A program made the translations under genes and the position numbers. Of a stretch of 35,789 bases of DNA, positions 31,370-35,789 are shown one piece after another; position 1 is the first letter of the stretch; each line of letters opens with the position of its first letter. Source of the stretch: Deltaproteobacteria bacterium (GTDB lineage: Bacteria > Myxococcota_A > Polyangia > JAAYKL01). The notes under the pieces were generated by a model that saw only the letters and a list, made by a program, of their open reading frames with translations, did no database searches and was not told the origin of the DNA. The DNA lies in assembly GCA_030595125.1 (NCBI GenBank), contig JAUVDV010000053.1:1-35789 (forward strand), in the 5' to 3' direction.

Positions 31370-31759
31370 ATGACTGATGAAAAGAAGAAACCCCTGCTCC
31401 TGATCGCCGATGACGACCCCGAGTTGATCGGAATTCTACTCAAGAGACTCCAGGTCCTCGAATGTGAAATCATCACCGCTTCAAACGGCGCCGACGCGCT
31501 GGATCTGGTCAAGGAGAAGAGACCCGATGCGGTCATTCTCGACGTGATGATGCCCCGGATGAACGGCTGGGAAGTATGCAAGTCCATCCGGTCCGACGAG
31601 GAGATATCCGATACCCCGGTAATGATTCTCACCGGCATCGGGGAGAACCTGAACGAAATGACCTCGCCCCTGTACGAAGCGGACGATCATATAGACAAAC
31701 CTTTCAATTTTGCGGATCTCCTGTTCAAGGTAAAAAGGCTGCTCGCCGGCCGCTCCTGA
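31370..31759 (+). CDS. Stand-alone response-regulator receiver domain
   Basis: A 129-residue CheY-like receiver with no output domain. The acidic pocket (Asp14-16), phosphoacceptor Asp58 in ILDVMMPRMNGWEV, Thr88 in ILTG and Lys110 in DKPF are all present, so it should accept phosphate from a histidine kinase; none is in the window. It may act by protein binding, as CheY does. No good ribosome binding site is visible; instead an inverted repeat TTTTCAG/CTGAAAA (31348-31366) ends four bases before the ATG and could hide the start region. The next gene begins five bases after the stop. Confidence 0.88.
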   Translation: MTDEKKKPLLLIADDDPELIGILLKRLQVLECEIITASNGADALDLVKEKRPDAVILDVMMPRMNGWEVCKSIRSDEEISDTPVMILTGIGENLNEMTSPLYEADDHIDKPFNFADLLFKVKRLLAGRS

Positions 31760-31764
31760 TCACC

Positions 31765-32277
31765 ATGTCCTTTCATCCATGCACAGTGCCCATCGCGATC
31801 GTTCTTCTCGCGCTCTGCTCTTGTAGTTCCAGGGGACCGGTCCAGCCGGAGGGCGCCACCGGCAACGTCCATCCTTCATCCGTCGATGATGTGCATGTTG
31901 ACCGGAGCGAACGCCCGGACCGTATGTTGCGCCTCACCATCCGCCTCGGGGAGGAGGGAGCGGAGGTGATCGACGTCGTCGAGGCCCCCAACACCATCAA
32001 CCGGAGGGATCCGCATTCAAAATCCAGGGCTTTCTATCGAGCGCACAATTCCACAGGCGAAGTTCTGACCGAACGGGGCTTTCGCCTCGAGGACCACATT
32101 CGCGCAGAGATTCCCGGCGAGGACGGCCAGCTCGAGGGACAACTCGTTCCCGTCGAGGACCGGATCATCACCCTGACCGTTCCCGCGCACGACGATCTCC
32201 AGGTGATCCGCCTCTACAGGTCGACAACGGGCGGCGACCGTAAGGACGCGGAACTGTTGGCCCAGATCCGACCATGA
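31765..32277 (+). CDS. Lipoprotein paired with M64 peptidase
   Basis: A 170-residue lipoprotein with a lipobox (LCSC, Cys20). The mature part looks like one beta-sandwich domain (about 50-160) with alternating hydrophobic strands (MLRLTIRLG, AEVIDVVEA, RIITLTVPAH, LQVIRLYRS). No named family is recognised. Its stop overlaps the start of the M64 protease gene by four bases (ATGA), so production is coupled. Some M64 proteases carry an extra N-terminal beta domain; this lipoprotein may be the split-off equivalent, a speculation. The start at 31765 is fixed by the signal peptide; an open frame upstream to 31576 lies within the receiver gene. Confidence 0.72.
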   Translation: MSFHPCTVPIAIVLLALCSCSSRGPVQPEGATGNVHPSSVDDVHVDRSERPDRMLRLTIRLGEEGAEVIDVVEAPNTINRRDPHSKSRAFYRAHNSTGEVLTERGFRLEDHIRAEIPGEDGQLEGQLVPVEDRIITLTVPAHDDLQVIRLYRSTTGGDRKDAELLAQIRP

Positions 32278-33563
32278 GAGTTCTTGCTATCGCGGCTTTT
32301 CTCTGCGCATCACTGCCCGCGGTCACCGTTCAGGGACAACACACACTCGATATTGTCGAAAACAACGGCCTGTCGGAAAACCGGATAGATCTCGTGATCA
32401 TGGGAGACGGTTACACCTCCGGGGAGCAGCAGGACTTCGCCTCCGACGCGCAGAACGCCATCGATCATCTGTTCTTGAAGTGGCCGTCGAATCAATATCG
32501 GGAATTTTTCAACATAGTCACGATCTCAACCGCCTCCAACGAATCCGGCGCGGACCACCCCTCAATGAGCGAATTCGCGGACACGTTTTACGACTGTGCG
32601 TACGATTGCGCGGGGCTCGAACATCTCATTTGCTGCGACTACTCGACCATCCTGTCCGTGGCAGGCGCACAGTACCCGGCGCACGACGTCGTAGTGCTGA
32701 TGGTCAACGACCAGCAATACGGCGGATCCGGCGGCACGGTCGCCATCGCGTCCATCAGCCCGGTAGCCAAAGATATCCCCTTTCACGAGTTCGGCCACAC
32801 CATCGCCGGTCTCGGAGACGAGTACGATAGCCCTTATCCCGGGTATGTCTGCGAAGACATCTTCCCAAATATCTCGTTCACCTCCGACCGGGACGATCTC
32901 AAGTGGAATCATTGGGTCAACGAAGACACACCACTTCCCACTCCCGAATCCGCCGCCGTGAACAATCTGGAGCCCGTGGGCGCGTACGAGGGCGCGTGTT
33001 ACCAGACCGTTGGGCTCTTCCGCCCGGTCGACGAGTGCGTCATGCGATCATTGAACAACGACTTCTGCGCCGTATGCACAGAACAGATGGTGCTTTCCTA
33101 CTACGGATTCGTGGAGCCCGTGGACACCTACTCCCCCTCCCAAAACTCACATGACGGCGTCTTTGGCGACTCGATCGAGTTCGTAGTCGAAGCGGTCGAA
33201 CCCGATCCGAACACCCTGACGTACACATGGGATCTGGACGGAGAGCTGCTGTCATGGTCCGACTCCGCAGACCTTGAATTCCTCTTCAAATGCGTGGATC
33301 AAGGCGAACATCAGCTCACCGTAACCGTTTCCGATCTCACAAGCATGGTCATGGTCGATACCAAAAACCTCATGACCACGTCGGTCTCCTGGACAATCAC
33401 CCGCACGGACGACGGCCCGGTGGATGACTGCGACGACCTGAACGCCGGGGTCGACGCCTGTCCCGACGGTGGCGACAACCCGGAAAAATCAGGCTGCGGG
33501 TGCCATACGATCCCGGCGCGCCGCACATTGATTTCCTCCCTTTTAGCGTTGCTTTTTCTCTGA
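32274..33563 (+). CDS. Secreted M64 (IgA-peptidase-like) metalloprotease
   Basis: A 429-residue exported zinc protease. A signal peptide (1-21) is followed by DLVIMGDGYTSGEQQDF (39-55), a hallmark of family M64, and the zinc site HEFGH (171-175) with GLGDEYD (179-185). Several Cys (108, 112, 120-121 and later) suggest disulfides. A PKD/Ig-like domain (about 285-385; TYTWDLDGELL) follows, then an Asp/Cys-rich spacer and a terminal SGCGC plus hydrophobic segment ending LLALLFL. This tail resembles a MYXO-CTERM anchor but lacks the usual Arg cluster. The family includes bacterial proteases that cut immunoglobulin A; the target here is unknown. Start codon overlaps the upstream lipoprotein gene. 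Confidence 0.88.
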   Translation: MRVLAIAAFLCASLPAVTVQGQHTLDIVENNGLSENRIDLVIMGDGYTSGEQQDFASDAQNAIDHLFLKWPSNQYREFFNIVTISTASNESGADHPSMSEFADTFYDCAYDCAGLEHLICCDYSTILSVAGAQYPAHDVVVLMVNDQQYGGSGGTVAIASISPVAKDIPFHEFGHTIAGLGDEYDSPYPGYVCEDIFPNISFTSDRDDLKWNHWVNEDTPLPTPESAAVNNLEPVGAYEGACYQTVGLFRPVDECVMRSLNNDFCAVCTEQMVLSYYGFVEPVDTYSPSQNSHDGVFGDSIEFVVEAVEPDPNTLTYTWDLDGELLSWSDSADLEFLFKCVDQGEHQLTVTVSDLTSMVMVDTKNLMTTSVSWTITRTDDGPVDDCDDLNAGVDACPDGGDNPEKSGCGCHTIPARRTLISSLLALLFL

Positions 33564-33657
33564 ATCGGAAACCATGCCCAATGAGGTTGTGTTCCCGCCC
33601 AAAAAACAATAAATTGCTGCGGCAATCAACTGGGCCCAAAGACCAAGGAGGAAAACC

Positions 33658-34530
33658 ATGAAAATTCTCATTTCCGACGCTTTTGACCCGTCCCTGTCCG
33701 AACGACTGACCAAATTCGGGGAGGTCTTCGATGACAAGGGAAGACAGAGTGAAGCGGAGGCCGTGCTCGTTCGCTCAAAAACAAAATGCACAAAAGAGTA
33801 CATAGACAGCGCCCCGAACCTCAAGCTCATCATCCGCGGCGGGGTCGGCATAGACAACATCGACGTGGAATACGCGAAATCCAAAGGAATCGAAGTTCGC
33901 AATACTCCGACCGCGTCCTCTGTGGCGGTCGCCGAGGTGGCCATGGCTCTGATGCTGGCGGTTCCCAACAGTATCCCCTTCGGTCACGAGGGAATGGTCA
34001 AGGGCGACTGGCGCAAGAAACAGATCAAGCGCACGGAGCTGTTCAAGAAGACCCTCGGGCTCATCGGTATCGGCCGCATCGCCACGGAGGTGGCCATTCG
34101 AGCCAGAGCATTCGGAATGAAGGTAATCGCATACGACAAGTACGTGGACAGCTCCGATCACGCGGAGATGGCGACCCTCGATGAGGTCATCGCCGGCGCG
34201 GACTACATATCGCTACACACCCCGCTAACCGATGAAACCAGGGGGATGCTGAACAAGGACACCATCGCCAAGATGAAGGACGGCGCCGTCATCATCAACA
34301 CCGGGCGAGGCAAGTGCGTGGTGGAAGAGGACGTTGCCGCCGCTCTCGAATCGGGCAAACTGGCGGGCTACGGAACCGACGTGTGGTACTCGGATCCGCC
34401 CGAAAACACGCCCATCTCAAGTGCACCCAACACGGTCATGCTGCCGCACATCGGCGCATCAAGCAAAGAGAACCTGCTTCGGATCGGCGACATCTGCGTC
34501 GAAATCTTCGAGGAATTCACCGCAAAATAG
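33658..34530 (+). CDS. serA: D-3-phosphoglycerate dehydrogenase-like 2-hydroxyacid dehydrogenase
   Basis: A 290-residue NAD-dependent dehydrogenase. The nucleotide-binding GIGRIA (137-142), catalytic-loop NTGRGK with Arg217, and LPHIGAS with His264 are visible. The usual Glu of the triad (in a TEP-like motif) appears as Asp246 in YSDPP. It lacks the C-terminal ACT or ASB regulatory domains, so it is the short form, probably not serine-inhibited. It would oxidise 3-phosphoglycerate, the first step of serine synthesis; the neighbouring serC, 12 bases downstream, supports this over other 2-hydroxyacid dehydrogenases. AGGAGG precedes the ATG. The family call is firm; the substrate is inferred from context. 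Confidence 0.85.
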   Translation: MKILISDAFDPSLSERLTKFGEVFDDKGRQSEAEAVLVRSKTKCTKEYIDSAPNLKLIIRGGVGIDNIDVEYAKSKGIEVRNTPTASSVAVAEVAMALMLAVPNSIPFGHEGMVKGDWRKKQIKRTELFKKTLGLIGIGRIATEVAIRARAFGMKVIAYDKYVDSSDHAEMATLDEVIAGADYISLHTPLTDETRGMLNKDTIAKMKDGAVIINTGRGKCVVEEDVAAALESGKLAGYGTDVWYSDPPENTPISSAPNTVMLPHIGASSKENLLRIGDICVEIFEEFTAK

Positions 34531-34542
34531 GGAGGAACCGCA

Positions 34543-35628
34543 ATGGAAAATAGAATATTCAATTTCGCTGCCGGCCCCTGCACACTCCCGGTATCGGCGC
34601 TAAAAAAAGCTCAAGAAGATTTTATGGATTACGAGGGCGCCGGGATGTCCCTCATTGAGATGAGCCACCGAGGCGAGCACTACGACAAGGTACACAGTGC
34701 GGCAATGGCCAACGTGCGAGAGGTTCTCGGAGTAACGGACAACTACGACGTGCTGCTGCTTCAGGGAGGCGCCACCCTCCAATTCGCGATGATCCCCATG
34801 AACTTCCTGCCACAAGGGAAGACCGGCGAATACGTCAACACGGGCACGTGGGCCAAGAAGGCCATCTCCGACGCGAAGAAGATCGGTTCCACCAGGGTGA
34901 TATGGGACAACGAAGCGGACAAATACACCCGCATGCCCGCCGTCGGCGAGATCAAGAACAGCGACGACGCCGCCTATGTCCACTTGTGCAGCAACGAAAC
35001 CATCGGCGGGATCGAACTTCAGGAGTATCCGGACACTGGCGACGTGCCGCTCATCGTGGATATGTCCTCCAACATCTTGTCGCGGCCGGTGCCCATTGAA
35101 AAGATCTCCATGATCTACGCTGGCGCTCAGAAAAACATGGGGCCGGCAGGCCTCGGAGTGGTCATCATCCGCAAGGATCTCGTAGAAAAGGCCGCGGACA
35201 ACCTGCCCGCTTACCTGTCCTACAAGACCCACGCGCCCAAGGACTCCCTCTACAACACGCCTCCCGTGTTTGCCATCTACATGATGAAGCTGACCCTCGA
35301 CTGGATGAAGGATATCGGCGGGCTCCCCGCCCTCGAGGATCTGGCCGTCAAGCGATCGGGCGCAATCTATGACGCCGTCGACGAATCCGACGGCTACTTC
35401 CGCTGCCCAGTCGACAAAGCTTCCCGATCCCGAATGAATGTCGTGTGGCGACTGCCGAGCGAGGATCTCGAAAAGAAGTTCATTGCCGAGGCGCTCAACG
35501 CGGGATTCTCCGGTCTCAAGGGCCACCGCTCCGTCGGCGGCTGCCGGGCCTCCATGTACAACGCGATGCCCATCGAAGGCGCTGTCAGCCTCGCCCAGTT
35601 CATGCTCGATTTCAAGAAGAAGAACTAG
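34543..35628 (+). CDS. serC: Phosphoserine aminotransferase
   Basis: A 361-residue PLP enzyme that converts 3-phosphohydroxypyruvate to phosphoserine. Hallmarks are FNFAAGPCTLP (7-17), SLIEMSHRG (36-44), LLQGGATLQFAMIPMN (72-87), the PLP-binding Lys197 in GAQKNMGPAG, and GHRSVGGCRASMYNA near the C-terminus. Length is normal. GGGAGGAA precedes the ATG. It follows the serA-like gene by 12 bases, which makes a serine-biosynthesis operon; serB is not in the window. A hairpin repeat follows its stop. Confidence 0.95.
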   Translation: MENRIFNFAAGPCTLPVSALKKAQEDFMDYEGAGMSLIEMSHRGEHYDKVHSAAMANVREVLGVTDNYDVLLLQGGATLQFAMIPMNFLPQGKTGEYVNTGTWAKKAISDAKKIGSTRVIWDNEADKYTRMPAVGEIKNSDDAAYVHLCSNETIGGIELQEYPDTGDVPLIVDMSSNILSRPVPIEKISMIYAGAQKNMGPAGLGVVIIRKDLVEKAADNLPAYLSYKTHAPKDSLYNTPPVFAIYMMKLTLDWMKDIGGLPALEDLAVKRSGAIYDAVDESDGYFRCPVDKASRSRMNVVWRLPSEDLEKKFIAEALNAGFSGLKGHRSVGGCRASMYNAMPIEGAVSLAQFMLDFKKKN

Positions 35629-35635
35629 ATCGGTT

Positions 35636-35670
35636 ACCCCATCCCGGCCCCTCCGTAGGCCCGGAGGGTG
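35636..35670 (-). repeat. Hairpin repeat family 1, divergent copy D (inverted)
   Basis: On the minus strand a seven-pair stem (CCCTCCG/CGGAGGG, 35649-35668) is followed by GCCGGGATGGGGT. It lies seven bases after serC and may serve as its terminator. Confidence 0.65.
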
Positions 35671-35694
35671 TCGCTTTTCTACCCGAAGCATAGT

Positions 35695-35722
35695 TTGAAG
35701 TATATGGCATGTGTGGTATATT
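35695..35722 (+). promoter_or_regulatory. Putative sigma-70 promoter
   Basis: TTGAAG (35695-35700) and TATATT (35717-35722) are 16 bases apart. The expected transcription start lies at or next to the ATG at 35730, so the next gene might be leaderless. Confidence 0.4.
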
Positions 35723-35729
35723 GGTCTGC

Positions 35730-35789
35730 ATGAGCAACTCAAGAAGTTATCCCAAGAAGAGACCATCGAAGAAACTTCCCGAGACAGCA
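35730..35789 (+). CDS. Start of a gene cut by the right edge
   Basis: Twenty codons from an ATG run to the window end without a stop. The peptide begins MSNSRSYPKK and is basic. No ribosome binding site is seen, but a plausible promoter lies just upstream. Identity cannot be judged. Confidence 0.4.
   Translation, partial: MSNSRSYPKKRPSKKLPETA

Noticed and set aside
34600-35766. 388-codon minus-strand ORF
   Set aside because: It is antisense to serC, a well-conserved enzyme, and encodes no recognisable motif.
1-35789. tRNA, rRNA or riboswitch genes
   Set aside because: No cloverleaf, rRNA-like or known riboswitch sequence was recognised on reading. cobO has no cobalamin riboswitch-like B12 box in its 65-base upstream gap.

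Overview
The window is about 36 kb of dense, mostly 60-65% GC bacterial chromosome. It is consistent with an uncultured deltaproteobacterial or Myxococcota-like (Bradymonadota-like) lineage. This placement is an inference from gene content: many secreted lipoproteins with Asp-Thr/Asp-Ser low-complexity linkers, VWA and MopE-type metal-binding modules, PknB-type Ser/Thr kinases, an AgmX/TonB-like C-terminal domain, and an M64 protease ending in a GCGC plus hydrophobic tail that resembles a MYXO-CTERM sorting signal. No rRNA, tRNA, CRISPR array or transposase was seen, and no gene-free stretch exceeds 300 bases.

Layout. 1-1976 (minus): a beta-barrel porin-like protein, a TolB-like membrane protein and a truncated DTD-linker lipoprotein in one operon. 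2124-4800 (plus): hflK-hflC and a membrane-anchored J-domain protein that appears to start at CTG. 4801-7455: a DUF1566-like lipoprotein, tadA and a VWA lipoprotein, separated by dispersed hairpin repeats. 7452-10220: cobO (minus), then xerD and pgi (plus). 10456-14203: two large DTD-linker lipoproteins. 14159-16714 (minus): a predicted pseudokinase with a periplasmic AgmX-like tail, followed by a SctJ/FliF-like ring lipoprotein. 16890-18939: tandem secreted SRPBCC proteins and a DUSP23-like phosphatase lipoprotein. 19040-21483: a lower-GC XhoI/PaeR7I-type restriction-modification pair. 21558-23552: envelope proteins of unknown function. 23630-26308 (minus): two tandem VWA lipoproteins. 26596-30726: a PP2C-cNMP phosphatase facing mepA, an active-looking Ser/Thr kinase and rlmN. 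30747-33563: a Cys-rich lipoprotein, a lone receiver domain, and a lipoprotein/M64 metalloprotease pair. 33658-35628: the serine-biosynthesis pair serA-like/serC. A new ORF begins at 35730.

How the genes may work together. Housekeeping genes (hflKC, tadA, xerD, pgi, rlmN, mepA, serAC) are interleaved with an unusually large set of exported proteins; about thirteen carry a lipobox. Signalling genes recur: an active kinase, a pseudokinase, a PP2C phosphatase, a DSP phosphatase and a receiver domain. The most unusual unit is the pseudokinase/SctJ-like pair (14159-16714), with no other type III secretion or flagellar gene in view. A family of five hairpin repeats with perfectly paired stems but changing loops, a second intergenic repeat family and a 103-base identical tract shared by the two VWA genes show that repeats and recombination have shaped the region.
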